Source of the DNA: an uncultured Kordiimonas sp.
GTDB lineage: Bacteria > Pseudomonadota > Alphaproteobacteria > Sphingomonadales > Kordiimonadaceae
Direction of reading: 5' to 3'
Assembly (NCBI GenBank): GCA_947492375.1
Contig: CANLMI010000001.1
Location: forward strand, 744,001 to 808,000
Length of the DNA: 64,000 nt
The notes beneath the pieces are model-generated. The model did no database searches. It was not told where the DNA came from and worked only from the letters and a program-made list of their open reading frames with translations. The position numbers and the translations under genes were made by a program. Each line of letters starts with the position of its first letter. Positions within the stretch are counted from its first letter, which is position 1. Below, in pieces: positions 40,577 to 53,258 of this stretch.

Positions 40577-43500
40577 ATGAATAAATTGATCAAGAATAAT
40601 TTAGCAAGCATGGCAGCTGTGGTCGTTGCTTGCGGCTTTATGACAATGACGCCGCAAGCAAATTTGCAGGCTGATACAGTCGATGAAAAACTTTTAGAAG
40701 CGCTTGAATACAGAAATATTGGGCCATTCAGAGGTGGCCGTGCAACCGCTGTTGCGGGTGTTCCAGGTGATCCAACCACATATTATATTGGCACTGTTGG
40801 CGGCGTTTGGAAAACAACTGATGGTGGTCAGAACTGGAATGTCATATCAGATGATGATTTCACAACAGCGAGCGTAGGGGCCATTGCTGTCGCGCCGAGC
40901 GATAAGAATGTCATTGTTGTTGGTATGGGGGAAAGCCCTTACCGAGGTGTTGCGTCTTCGCATGGTGACGGTGTTTATATCTCTACTGATGGCGGTGAAA
41001 ACTTTAAGAATATGGGCCTTAAAGATAGCCGCCAGATTTCCACTATTCAGATTGACCCGAACAATCCAGATGTAATCTATGTTGCAGTGCAAGGTAGCCC
41101 GTGGGCACCCACAAACGAACGCGGCGTTTATAAAACAACAGACGGCGGTAAAAGCTGGAAGAAAACACTTTTTGTTAACGAAACAACAAGTGCGATTGAC
41201 CTGTCTGTTGATCAAAATAACCCACGTATTCTCTATGCCTCCATGTGGGATAACCAACGAAAACCATGGGAAATTCGCTCGGGCGGTGAAGGAAGTGGCA
41301 TCTGGAAGTCTGTTGACGGCGGCGACACTTGGAAGAAAATGAGCAAAGGCTTGCCTGATGAAATGGGCAAAATTGGTGTTGTATCCGCCCCAGCAAAATC
41401 AGGGCGTGTCTGGGCGATCGTTGAAGCAAAAGAAAAAGGCGGCCTTTATAAATCGGATGATTTCGGTGAAAGCTGGAGCCATGTTAATGGCACACGCGGC
41501 CTTCATGCACGGTCATGGTATTATATGCATGTGTTCGCTGACCCAAAGAATGCAGATACTGTCTATGTTCAAAACTCCGCCTTCTTTAAGTCAATTGATG
41601 GCGGCAAAACCTTCCCAACACGCATCACAGGAACTCACGGCGATTATCATGACCTGTGGATTAATCCGGACAATCCATCTGTAATGGGGGTTGCTAATGA
41701 TGGCGGCGGCGCCGTTAGCTGGAACGGTGGTAAAACCTGGTCTACACAGATGAATCAACCAACTGCACAGTTTTACCGCGTTAACGCAGATAATGATTTC
41801 TTTTACCGTGTATATGCAGGCCAGCAAGATAACTCAACAGTTGCGATACGCAGCCGCGGTCTTGATGGTGGTATCGGGCTGGAAGACTTTAAACCAGTTG
41901 GTGGCTGCGAGAGCGGTCATGTATCTTTTGACCCTGACAACCCACGATTTGTCTATGCAGGCTGTTACCTCGGGCAAATCAGCGAATATGATGATGAGAA
42001 AGTCAGCTCACGCGATATTAGGGTTTACCCTGAAATCGGATTTGGTATAGCGCCGAAAGACCGTAAATATCGCTTTAACTGGAATGCACCGATCCACGTT
42101 TCAACTCATGATACGAATGTAATTTATCATGGTGGTAACCGATTATTTAAGTCATCTGATCATGGTAATAACTGGACTGCTATCAGCCCCGACCTCAGCA
42201 AAAATGATCCGGATACATTAGGGGATGGCGGGCGCCCAATCACGAACGAGGTATCTGAAAACTACGGTACCATCTTTGCGCTTGCAGAACACAAAGGTGA
42301 TGCAAATACCCTGTGGGCTGGCACTGATGATGGTTTGGTGCAGTTAACAACTGATGGCGGAGCAAGCTGGAGCGATGTAACACCAAAGCGGGCAGGCAGT
42401 GGCCTCGTGAATGCAATTGATTTATCGCCGCATGATGCAAACACAGCCTATGTTGCCTTCACACGCTATAAATATAACGACCATACACCATTGATATTCA
42501 AGACGACGAACAATGGCAAAAGCTGGAAGAATATCGCAAAAGGTATCCCTGACGGTCATTTTGTTCGTGTTGTACGTGAAGACCCGGTTCGCAAAGGCCT
42601 GCTCTATGCCGGCACCGAGGTTGGTATGTACGTATCCTTTAATGACGGCGAAGACTGGCAACCAATGCAATCAAATCTGCCGGTTATCCCTGTGACCGAT
42701 ATCAAGGTTCATAAAAACGACCTTGTTCTATCGACACAAGGGCGGGCATTCTGGATTATGGATGACATTTCACCGCTTCGAGCCATCGGAGACGATATTC
42801 CAACAGAAGCAACATTAATGGCGCCGTCTGTTGCCTATGATGTACAGTATTATGGTCGTTCAAGCGCGCGCCAAGCGCCAAACCCTGATCGCGGCGCCGT
42901 TTTATATTATTCACTGCCAGAGGGTTTTGACCATAAAGAAACAGATGTAAAGCTGGAAATTCTCGACAATTCAGGGGATGTTATCCGCACCCTTAAATCG
43001 GATAAAAAAGGCAAAGCAAAAGGTGGTGGCAACGGTGTTAAATACAAACTCCCTGCCAAAGCTGGTTTGAATAAAGCTGTTTGGGATCTGAATGAAGATC
43101 CACGTCCTGGTGTTAAGGGGGCATGGTCGCCTGCATGGGGTAACCGCGACGAGTTTTCAGGCCCTGGTGCGCTGCCCGGAAAATACACTGTTCGTTTAAC
43201 CGTTGGTGACACTGTATCCGAGCAATCGCTATCGCTGAACTTCGACCCACGCCATAATATCAGTGATACTGACTGGGCATCAAAGCGTGCCATGCTTGAT
43301 GACATCGATGATATTTTCACTGAGCTTGCTACAACTCTTGCAACATTCAAGGATGTTCGCTCCCAGTTAAAGGGGCAACTGAAATTTATCAACGACGAAA
43401 CACTGAAAGAACAAGGTGAGGCCATTCTAAAGTCAATGCAGGAATGGGAAGACGGCGTATTTTCATCAAAACGGACATTCTTTCAGGATGTATTAAACTG

Positions 43501-43723
43501 GCCGGACCGTTTAGTGTCAGAACTTGCAGGTTTATTGAACGGTGTTGACGGCGCTATTCCGCCATTAACACAAGGTATGAATGATCGATATAATGACCTA
43601 AAGGCAAAGTGGGAAACGGTTAAATCAACGCGCGATACGCTTATTAATGATGAAATCGCGGCCTTTAATGCTGCCTTCAAAGAAAAGGAAAATATCATTA
43701 ATCTGTCAAAGGTTTCTGAGTAG
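40577..43723 (+). CDS. Secreted BNR/sortilin-type beta-propeller protein (1048 aa)
   Basis: Signal peptide; repeated (K/S)TTDGGxxW-type blades (WKTTDGGQNW, YISTDGGENF, YKTTDGGKSW, WKSVDGGDTW). Confidence 0.88.
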   Translation: MNKLIKNNLASMAAVVVACGFMTMTPQANLQADTVDEKLLEALEYRNIGPFRGGRATAVAGVPGDPTTYYIGTVGGVWKTTDGGQNWNVISDDDFTTASVGAIAVAPSDKNVIVVGMGESPYRGVASSHGDGVYISTDGGENFKNMGLKDSRQISTIQIDPNNPDVIYVAVQGSPWAPTNERGVYKTTDGGKSWKKTLFVNETTSAIDLSVDQNNPRILYASMWDNQRKPWEIRSGGEGSGIWKSVDGGDTWKKMSKGLPDEMGKIGVVSAPAKSGRVWAIVEAKEKGGLYKSDDFGESWSHVNGTRGLHARSWYYMHVFADPKNADTVYVQNSAFFKSIDGGKTFPTRITGTHGDYHDLWINPDNPSVMGVANDGGGAVSWNGGKTWSTQMNQPTAQFYRVNADNDFFYRVYAGQQDNSTVAIRSRGLDGGIGLEDFKPVGGCESGHVSFDPDNPRFVYAGCYLGQISEYDDEKVSSRDIRVYPEIGFGIAPKDRKYRFNWNAPIHVSTHDTNVIYHGGNRLFKSSDHGNNWTAISPDLSKNDPDTLGDGGRPITNEVSENYGTIFALAEHKGDANTLWAGTDDGLVQLTTDGGASWSDVTPKRAGSGLVNAIDLSPHDANTAYVAFTRYKYNDHTPLIFKTTNNGKSWKNIAKGIPDGHFVRVVREDPVRKGLLYAGTEVGMYVSFNDGEDWQPMQSNLPVIPVTDIKVHKNDLVLSTQGRAFWIMDDISPLRAIGDDIPTEATLMAPSVAYDVQYYGRSSARQAPNPDRGAVLYYSLPEGFDHKETDVKLEILDNSGDVIRTLKSDKKGKAKGGGNGVKYKLPAKAGLNKAVWDLNEDPRPGVKGAWSPAWGNRDEFSGPGALPGKYTVRLTVGDTVSEQSLSLNFDPRHNISDTDWASKRAMLDDIDDIFTELATTLATFKDVRSQLKGQLKFINDETLKEQGEAILKSMQEWEDGVFSSKRTFFQDVLNWPDRLVSELAGLLNGVDGAIPPLTQGMNDRYNDLKAKWETVKSTRDTLINDEIAAFNAAFKEKENIINLSKVSE

Positions 43724-43728
43724 TTTCT

Positions 43729-43758
43729 AAAAAGGCGAGCCGTAATGCTCGCCTTTTT
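43729..43758 (+). terminator. Terminator downstream of the BNR protein gene
   Basis: AAAAAGGCGAGC-cgtaat-GCTCGCCTTTTT. Confidence 0.92.
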
Positions 43759-43867
43759 ATCACTGGTCTATTTTATTTTCTCTGATGCTTGCCTTATACT
43801 TCGTATCAATTACCGCTTCTTGATAGTTAAAAGGTTATAAGTTTTCGCAGAAAATATGTATCGGAAA

Positions 43868-43955
43868 AGAAAAGCCAGCTACTAAAAAAGTAGCTGGCTT
43901 ATTTTCAGCCCGGTAGAGAGAGGAGGGGAGGGAACCAGGCTGTTTTCAAGAACAC
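43868..43955 (-). ncRNA. Candidate trans-acting sRNA with C/U-rich (anti-SD-like) hairpin loop and intrinsic terminator
   Basis: Minus strand: CAGCCtGGT-TCCCTCCCCTCCTCTCTCT-ACCgGGCTG, then AAGCCAGCTACT-TTTTT-AGTAGCTGGCTT-TTCTTTTCC; no ORF. The 5' end is a guess. Confidence 0.6.
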
Positions 43956-44182
43956 ATCCAATAATACATAATTCGTGCCAGTTCTAAATTAGAGCATTAC
44001 CCACAATACCCCCAAAAACCTGATACAAAACTGCTTATAAAATAGGCTTTCACTCTATTATGCCTGTTTTTTAATCATTAGTTTTTTATCCGGTATGCAA
44101 CATAAATAATCAGGTCAATTTACTGGCAAATTATGATACCAAAAAACTAGACACAATCATGGATAGCCACGGTGATATAGTA

Positions 44183-44770
44183 ATGAAGATTTACGGCGAC
44201 TTGCGTTCTGGCAACTGTTTAAAAGTTCGATATGTATGCGATTATCTAGGCATACCCTATGAATGGGAAAACATTGATGTTTTATCAGGGCGCACTAAAA
44301 GCGGGGCCTTTTTAAAACTCAACCCTGCCGGTCAAGTTCCTTTGATCGAATTACCAGACGGTTCCTGCCTGTCACAATCGAACGCTATTATGCGGTATTT
44401 AGCAAAAGATAGTCCGCTAATACCTAAAGACACTTGGTTAACGGCAAAAATGGATGAATGGTTGTTTTGGGAACAATATAGCCATGAAACAGCTATCGCT
44501 GTATGCAGGTTTCATATGTTGCTATTGGGCAAGCAAAGAAACGAGCGTGACCCTGCTTTGGTAACCAAGGGTGAGTCTGCCCTCAATATCATGGAAGTGC
44601 ACTTGCGTGACAAAAATTGGCTGGTCGGGAACCATTTGACGTTAGCTGATATCGCCTTATATGCCTATACCCAGTTCGCTGATGAGGGTGGCTTTGATTT
44701 AATGGCGAAGCCAAACATTCGTGCCTGGCTTCGGCGTGTAAAAAAGACGCTAAAGCAACCTGATAGCTGA
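44183..44770 (+). CDS. Glutathione S-transferase family protein
   Basis: MKIYGDLRSGNCLKVRYVCDYLGIPYEW...NPAGQVPLIELPDGSCLSQSNAIMRYLA; the upstream start at 44159 is also possible. Confidence 0.9.
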   Translation: MKIYGDLRSGNCLKVRYVCDYLGIPYEWENIDVLSGRTKSGAFLKLNPAGQVPLIELPDGSCLSQSNAIMRYLAKDSPLIPKDTWLTAKMDEWLFWEQYSHETAIAVCRFHMLLLGKQRNERDPALVTKGESALNIMEVHLRDKNWLVGNHLTLADIALYAYTQFADEGGFDLMAKPNIRAWLRRVKKTLKQPDS

Positions 44771-44788
44771 TTTAAAACCTAATAATTC

Positions 44789-45217
44789 TTAGACCTGTTC
44801 GGATATATCGGGCGCGTTACCGCCAAACGTCCCCAAATTATCATAATCACGAAGCCAATAGAGTACAAAAATTGCTGCTAACATTGTCCAGGCAGGAAAG
44901 AAGAGAATATTTGGCAACGTATAAGGGTCAAGATAACGCGCAAAGGGCGTTAAAGTAGACCCTAAATGCATAATAAAGACTATGCCATATGATATTTTCT
45001 TCTTGAAACCAAAAGTGAACGCAAGCACGACGATTGCTTGCAAGACACCTATAATATAGGAGCCATTTAAAGGTAAATTATCGACAAAATAAAACGCTTT
45101 CCAGACATTCACTGTATGCTCGGCGTTAACGAACTTATCAATAACCCACACCCACATAACAAGCGCTACAGATAACCTCAGCATAAATAATGGTAACTTT
45201 ATCTTTTGTTCTAACAT
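44789..45217 (-). CDS. DoxX-like small membrane protein
   Basis: 142 aa, four hydrophobic segments; LRLSVALVMWVWVIDKFVNAEH. Confidence 0.6.
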   Translation of the reverse strand: MLEQKIKLPLFMLRLSVALVMWVWVIDKFVNAEHTVNVWKAFYFVDNLPLNGSYIIGVLQAIVVLAFTFGFKKKISYGIVFIMHLGSTLTPFARYLDPYTLPNILFFPAWTMLAAIFVLYWLRDYDNLGTFGGNAPDISEQV

Positions 45218-45275
45218 GTTTGTACCCCTTTAGAACGCCCCATCCTTATTTTGCTTTAATGTCTTAAAATAACGT

Positions 45276-45310
45276 TTTCTACCAGTAGAAATTCTATTTC
45301 TATCAGAAAA
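45276..45310. promoter_or_regulatory. Tandem operator-like dyads upstream of the DoxX-like gene
   Basis: TTTCTACCAGTAGAAA (45276-45291) and TTTCTATCAGAAAA (45297-45310), starts 21 bp apart. Confidence 0.45.
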
Positions 45311-45590
45311 TACTGTATTAATTTGTGGTGGTGCATTTTTATAATAGCAGCAGACGAGAGGGCCTTATTCAATGTTATGGGCCAATCAATGCTGCTGCGC
45401 CGTGTGACAAAACATGTCAAAGACTAAAATTCATTCATGTACGAATTATCGCCCAAAGTGTGCGCTCTAAACTCGCTTAAATTCGGCAAGCGCCTAAGCA
45501 AGCATTATACCTTATCGAGCAAAAACACATAAACGTTCTAACTGTGTTCTTTAAAGTTCTCGTTGTGGGAACGATTATAACACCTGATCC

Positions 45591-45620
45591 TTGACAACGA
45601 TGACAGACACCTAATAATAC
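45591..45620 (+). promoter_or_regulatory. Candidate sigma70-type promoter for the 45707 gene
   Basis: TTGACA, 17-nt spacer, ATAATA. Confidence 0.4.
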
Positions 45621-45706
45621 GACTATTGCTGCTTTTTTCAATTCAGCTTGGTTTTTCAAAACATATCAATTTGCCTGTATAACAGGCCAAAAAAACAGGT
45701 ACTCTG

Positions 45707-46240
45707 ATGAATAAATTTTTATTGATAATGGCAGCTACTATGTTGTTGTGGGCTACTCCTGCCGCTGCTCAACAAAACGCGCCGGCTAACCCATGCAAAA
45801 CTGACGAAAGCTTTAAAGCCTTTGATTTCATAATTGGTGATTGGGAAGTGGTTCCAATAAAGGACGCAGCAGCCGGGCACCTAAAGGTTACTTATGACAT
45901 CAATGAATGCGCCATAATCTCAAAGTGGATCGGCACACATGGATTTACCGGGCATAACGTAATTTTTTACAACAGAGTGAATAAAAAATGGAAGAATATC
46001 TGGATCAGCCTCGGCTATTCATCTGAAGTAGAAGGTGAAATTCAAAACGGCTCTATGGTAATGAGCGGACTTGAACACAGTTATCGCAGGCTGGAAAATA
46101 CATCTGTAAGGGAAAAATGGACCCCAAACGAAGATGGTAGCGTTCATCACATAAGTGAAAAGTGGAATACAGAAACTAATAAATGGGAACCAGTGTTCGA
46201 GCGTAAATTTGTTCGCGCAAAAGCTCGATTCCCTATTTAA
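45707..46240 (+). CDS. Secreted DUF1579-like hypothetical protein
   Basis: 177 aa; signal peptide LLIMAATMLLWATPAAAQQ; FKAFDFIIGDWEVVP. Confidence 0.65.
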   Translation: MNKFLLIMAATMLLWATPAAAQQNAPANPCKTDESFKAFDFIIGDWEVVPIKDAAAGHLKVTYDINECAIISKWIGTHGFTGHNVIFYNRVNKKWKNIWISLGYSSEVEGEIQNGSMVMSGLEHSYRRLENTSVREKWTPNEDGSVHHISEKWNTETNKWEPVFERKFVRAKARFPI

Positions 46241-46690
46241 ACAAAGGCTTTTCAGGTCTGCTCAGTGCTATTTGTTCTGGGCAGTCTCTATTTAGGCCAA
46301 AAGGATTGAAATGAAAATGTGGCCAATGCGCCAATGCCGTCTGCTCTTATCCTCAACAACAAGACGCCCTTCCCGAATAGGGAGGAGTTAAAGGAACAAC
46401 CTACCGCAAAATCATCGTTGAACGGTGAGGTAATCAGAAACTGAAGGTCAGGCTTCTTATCAAATTGATCAACGATTTCAGTAGCCAAAGCTTTAAAGGC
46501 ATGAAGGCCGCGCTTTTAGATTCCCTTAGGCATGTGAACTCCACCAACACCACTATGTTTCTGACACTCACCAATTATGATTACTAATCTATAATCTCAA
46601 TACATACTTAGAATTAGCGATGGCCTGAAGATAGGCTGCCAATCCGATACGGCGCAATATGTAATGATTTTAATGAGAATAGCTAATATA

Positions 46691-46780
46691 TGGCGGGCGG
46701 GGTGGGATTCGAACCCACGAAGGGCTTGCACCCTTGCCGGTTTTCAAGACCGGTGCATTCAACCACTCTGCCACCCGCCC
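46691..46780 (-). tRNA. tRNA-Ser (anticodon UGA)
   Basis: Reverse complement GGGCGGGTGGCAGAGTGGTTGAATGCACCGGTCTTGAAAACCGGC...GTGGGTTCGAATCCCACCCCGCCCGCCA; acceptor, anticodon, variable and T arms all form; CCA encoded. Confidence 0.95.
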
Positions 46781-47094
46781 GTTTTGCGAAGTAGCGTGAT
46801 CTGGCGGTCTTTTAACCAAACAAATTGCGTCCGTCTAGCCCTATTATTATGTTTTTTATATATAAGTGAAAAAAGCATCCAAAAGCGTGTTTTGTTTCCT
46901 TGCGTCTAAGGTTCCAAATTGCTAGAAAATATAGTGAAAATACAATATCTGGTAATGCAGTAGCAAATCAGTACATAAGATTTAAAATAATGGTGTAGGT
47001 TTCAGTGTTGACAGACGAGGAAGACTTCCAGCTTAGGTAAGATCTTCATATTGTTTAGAGATGCTGACACTGATCAATAACAGGGAATACCCTC

Positions 47095-49839
47095 TTGAGC
47101 GATAATACCCCCCTCACTCCTGAAGAACGCGATATTCAACCCATCACTATCGAAGAGGAAATGAAGTCCTCTTATCTCGATTATGCTATGAGCGTAATTG
47201 TTTCCCGGGCGCTTCCGGATGTCCGTGATGGCCTGAAACCGGTACACCGCCGTATCCTTTACTCCATGCATGAGAACAGTTACGAGTGGAACAGACCATA
47301 CCGTAAATCGGCACGTATCGTCGGGGATGTAATGGGTAAATATCACCCACACGGTGATAGTGCGATTTATGATGCTTTGGTACGTCTCGCGCAGGATTTC
47401 TCGATGCGGGCACCATTGATTGACGGGCAGGGTAACTTTGGCTCGATGGACGGCGATAGCGCGGCCGCAATGCGTTATACCGAAGCCCGTATGGATAAGA
47501 TATCGAGCATGATTCTTGCTGATATCGACAAAGACACGGTTAATTTCCAGCCTAACTATGATGAGAGCGAGAGCGAACCTATCGTTCTGCCTGCACGTTT
47601 CCCGAATCTTCTGGTTAATGGCGGTGCTGGTATCGCCGTTGGTATGGCGACAAATATTCCGCCGCATAACCTACGTGAAGTGATTGACGGCGTTTTCGCG
47701 GTTATTGAAAACCCTGATATCGATACACTGGGCTTGATGGAATATATTAAAGGGCCAGATTTCCCAACCGGCGGTATTATTCTGGGTGCGGGTGGTATCC
47801 GCTCTGCCTTTGAAACAGGCCGTGGTTCTGTTGTAATTCGCAGTAAAACCCACGTAGAAGAAATTCGCACAGGCCGTTTTGCGATCGTGATGACGGAAAT
47901 TCCGTATCAGGTTAACAAAGCCTCGATGATTGAAAAGATCGCTGAGTGCGTTCAGACGAAACGTATCGAGGGTATTTCTGATATTCGTGACGAATCTGAC
48001 CGCGACGGTGTTCGGGTTGTTGTTGAACTCAAGCGCGATACAGTTCCAGAAGTGGTTCTAAATCAGTTATTCCGCTTTACGCAGGTTCAAACAAGCTTCG
48101 GCGTTAATATGCTTGCACTCAATGGCGGCAAGCCACAGCAGCTTAATCTGAAGCAGATTTTAGAAGCCTTCATTGATTTCCGTGAAGAAGTTATCACGCG
48201 GCGGACAAAATTTGAGCTAAACAAGGCACGTGACCGCGCGCACATTATGGTTGGCCTTGTGACAGCCGTTGCAAACATCGACGAAGTCGTGGCAATCATT
48301 CGGGGCGCGCCGTCACCTGCCGCTGCCCGCGAGGCACTGACAAGCCGTCGTTGGAACCCCGGCGAGATCATGACGTATCTTGAGCTTATAAATGAAACAG
48401 GTGCGTTGAACGAGGATGGTACATATCAGCTCTCAGAGGTTCAGGTAAAAGCGATTCTTGACCTTCGCTTGCACCGCCTTACAGCGCTTGGCCGTGACGA
48501 AATCGGCGGCGAGCTTGAAGAGCTGGCATCGCGTATCCGTGTTTATCTTGAAATTCTTCAGTCACGTGAAAAACTGTATGAAGTTCTAACCACTGAACTT
48601 GCTGCTGTTCGTGAAGAATTCGGCAACGATCGCCGCACTGAAATCGATATGGATGCTGCTGGCGCCTTTGAAGACGAAGACCTGATTGCACGCGAAGATA
48701 TGGTCGTAACTGTAACGCACACAGGATATATTAAACGTGTGCCATTATCTACGTATCGTGCCCAGCGACGCGGCGGCAAGGGCCGCTCTGGTATGCAAAC
48801 AAAAGATGAGGATTTCCTATCGACAGTCTTTATCGCTGATACGCATACACCGGTATTATTCTTCTCAAACACGGGCCAAGTTTATAAAATGAAGGTCTGG
48901 AAACTGCCACTTGGTACACCGCAGTCGAAAGGTAAGGCTGTTATTAACCTCTTGCCGCTCAAGCAAGACGAAACGATCGCAACGATCCTGCCGTTACCTG
49001 AAGACGAAGAGAGCTGGGGTGATCTGCATGTAATGTTTGCAACAGCAAAAGGAAATGTGCGCCGTAACCGCCTTTCTGATTTCTCAAATGTTATGTCAAA
49101 CGGTAAAATTGCAATCCGCTTTACAGATGATGATGACAAACTGATCGGTGTTGATGTTTGTACAGAAAATGATGATGTCCTTTTGGCAGCGAGAAATGGC
49201 CGCGCGATCAGATTTAAAGCAACTGATGTACGCCTGTTCGCAGGCAGAACATCAACTGGTGTACGCGGTATGAAGTTCGGAGAAGGCGACGAAGTTATTT
49301 CCATGTGTATCCTAAACGGTACAGACGCCTCAACAGAAGAGCGTGATGCGTATCTCCGTGCGGCTGATTGGAAAACGGAACCCGGTGAGAAAACACTCTC
49401 TGATGAGCGTACACAAAACCTCAAGGATGTTGAGCAGTTTATTTTGACTGTTACAAGTAATGGCTTTGGTAAGCGTACCAGTAATCATGAATACCGTGTT
49501 ACAGGCCGTGGCGGCCAGGGTATTTGGAATGTTCCAAGCGAAGCGCGCCTGCGCGAACAGATCGGCAATGTCATTGCTGTGTTCCCAATCACTGATGACG
49601 AACAGGTGATGATGGTAACAGACCAGGGTAAACTGATCCGCACACCAGTTCATGATGTTCGTATCGCTGCCCGTAATACTAAAGGGGTTACTCTCTTTAA
49701 AGTATCGGATGATGAAACGATTGTTTCTGTTGCCAAGCTTCAGGAAACAACTGATGACGAGGAAGCCGATACAGAAGAGGGTACCACTGACCAGCTTTCA
49801 GATGATGTTGTGAATACTCAAACCACAAGCACTGAATAA
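47095..49839 (+). CDS. gyrA: DNA gyrase subunit A
   Basis: 914 aa; [47 protein letters not shown] catalytic Tyr, beta-pinwheel C-terminus; TTG start. Confidence 0.97.
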   Translation: MSDNTPLTPEERDIQPITIEEEMKSSYLDYAMSVIVSRALPDVRDGLKPVHRRILYSMHENSYEWNRPYRKSARIVGDVMGKYHPHGDSAIYDALVRLAQDFSMRAPLIDGQGNFGSMDGDSAAAMRYTEARMDKISSMILADIDKDTVNFQPNYDESESEPIVLPARFPNLLVNGGAGIAVGMATNIPPHNLREVIDGVFAVIENPDIDTLGLMEYIKGPDFPTGGIILGAGGIRSAFETGRGSVVIRSKTHVEEIRTGRFAIVMTEIPYQVNKASMIEKIAECVQTKRIEGISDIRDESDRDGVRVVVELKRDTVPEVVLNQLFRFTQVQTSFGVNMLALNGGKPQQLNLKQILEAFIDFREEVITRRTKFELNKARDRAHIMVGLVTAVANIDEVVAIIRGAPSPAAAREALTSRRWNPGEIMTYLELINETGALNEDGTYQLSEVQVKAILDLRLHRLTALGRDEIGGELEELASRIRVYLEILQSREKLYEVLTTELAAVREEFGNDRRTEIDMDAAGAFEDEDLIAREDMVVTVTHTGYIKRVPLSTYRAQRRGGKGRSGMQTKDEDFLSTVFIADTHTPVLFFSNTGQVYKMKVWKLPLGTPQSKGKAVINLLPLKQDETIATILPLPEDEESWGDLHVMFATAKGNVRRNRLSDFSNVMSNGKIAIRFTDDDDKLIGVDVCTENDDVLLAARNGRAIRFKATDVRLFAGRTSTGVRGMKFGEGDEVISMCILNGTDASTEERDAYLRAADWKTEPGEKTLSDERTQNLKDVEQFILTVTSNGFGKRTSNHEYRVTGRGGQGIWNVPSEARLREQIGNVIAVFPITDDEQVMMVTDQGKLIRTPVHDVRIAARNTKGVTLFKVSDDETIVSVAKLQETTDDEEADTEEGTTDQLSDDVVNTQTTSTE

Positions 49840-49870
49840 ACTGACTGGTCCAAAAAGAGGGAGCAAATCA

Positions 49871-50377
49871 ATGACAAAATATCGAATTGGGATGTATCCA
49901 GGTACTTTTGACCCGATCACAAATGGTCATATTGATATTGTAAAGCGAGGTCTTCGTCTTGTTGATAAGCTAATTATTGGCGTTGCTACAAACCCAAGTA
50001 AAAACCCAATGTTTAGTCTTGAAGAAAGAGTAGAAATGGTTGAGCGGGAACTACGGCCGCTCGCAAAAGGTATCGGTGTAGATTTTGAGGTTAAACAATT
50101 TGATGAACTATTGATGCATTTTGCTGAAAAAGTGGAAGCGTCTGTTATAATCAGAGGATTACGCGCCGTCGCAGACTTTGAATATGAATTTCAAATGACC
50201 GGCATGAATTATCAAATCAATCCGGATATTGAAACAGTATTTTTAATGGCGGACCCCCGATATCAAACTATTGCTTCAAAATTAGTGAAAGAAGTCGCAA
50301 TTTATGGCGGGGAAATATCCCCGTTTGTTCCTGCAACGATTGCGAAAGAGGTCAAGAAAAAGGTTTCTCAACGATAG
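49871..50377 (+). CDS. coaD: Phosphopantetheine adenylyltransferase
   Basis: 168 aa; YPGTFDPITNGHIDIVKRGL; IIRGLRAVADFEYEFQMTGMN. Confidence 0.96.
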   Translation: MTKYRIGMYPGTFDPITNGHIDIVKRGLRLVDKLIIGVATNPSKNPMFSLEERVEMVERELRPLAKGIGVDFEVKQFDELLMHFAEKVEASVIIRGLRAVADFEYEFQMTGMNYQINPDIETVFLMADPRYQTIASKLVKEVAIYGGEISPFVPATIAKEVKKKVSQR

Positions 50378-50399
50378 AGACGATACTTTCGAGGGATTT

Positions 50400-50951
50400 A
50401 TGCTTAGAATACTTTTAATTATGTTTTTAACTATGGTGGGAATCATGAGTGAAGAATTAGACGCCACAGAGCTTCAAATTTCATTAGACAAAGAAAATAT
50501 CCTTTACATGGACCTGGAATTTGGACGTGTAGAGATATTAATGCGGCCAGATATAGCGCCAAACCATGTAGCACGCATGAAAGAATTAGCGCGCGAAAAG
50601 TTCTACGATGGCGTTATCTTTCACCGTGTCATTCCTGGCTTTATGGCACAAGGAGGCGACCCGACAGGCACAGGGACAGGCGGCAGCGACAAGCCTGACT
50701 TAAAGGCTGAATTCAATAGAGTTCCTCATTTGCGTGGTACGCTTTCAATGGCAAGAACCAATGACCCAGACACTGCAAATAGCCAGTTTTTTATCTGTTT
50801 TACACGCTGTGTGCAGCTAGACAATAAATATACTGTTTGGGGGCGTGTAATTAAGGGAATGGAATTTGTTGACATGATTGAAAAAGGCGAACCACCCCGC
50901 AACCCAAGCAAGATTGTCTCCGTACGCGTTGCGGCAGATGTTGATAGCTAA
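50400..50951 (+). CDS. Cyclophilin-type peptidyl-prolyl cis-trans isomerase
   Basis: FHRVIPGFMAQGGDPTGTGTGG; NSQFFICF; start trimmed to ATG 50400. Confidence 0.92.
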   Translation: MLRILLIMFLTMVGIMSEELDATELQISLDKENILYMDLEFGRVEILMRPDIAPNHVARMKELAREKFYDGVIFHRVIPGFMAQGGDPTGTGTGGSDKPDLKAEFNRVPHLRGTLSMARTNDPDTANSQFFICFTRCVQLDNKYTVWGRVIKGMEFVDMIEKGEPPRNPSKIVSVRVAADVDS

Positions 50952-50978
50952 TATTTAATATTAGATATAAATCAAATG

Positions 50979-51003
50979 AAGGCGCTTTTTTGCGCCTTTT
51001 TCT
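50979..51003 (+). terminator. Terminator downstream of the PPIase gene
   Basis: AAGGCGC-ttttt-TGCGCCTTTTT. Confidence 0.85.
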
Positions 51004-51070
51004 TTGCCCTTTTACTTGAAGGCAAGAACAGGCTTGGATTTCCTGCTTTATTGAATTAAAAGCCGTCACC

Positions 51071-53256
<2,186 letters not shown>

Positions 53257-53258
53257 GT

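Noticed and set aside
31570-46240. Two DUF1579-like secreted proteins (31570-32094 and 45707-46240) as a possible paired system
   Set aside because: They share only a short FLVGSW/FIIGDW-type motif and are 14 kb apart in unrelated contexts.
46664-46909. 81-aa ORF in the track containing GWDSNPRRACTLAGFQDRCIQPLCHPPV
   Set aside because: This is translation antisense to the tRNA-Ser gene, a known type of spurious annotation.
47095-49839. GyrA quinolone-resistance substitutions
   Set aside because: The QRDR reads [10 protein letters not shown], with Ser and Asp at the usual resistance positions, so it looks wild type.
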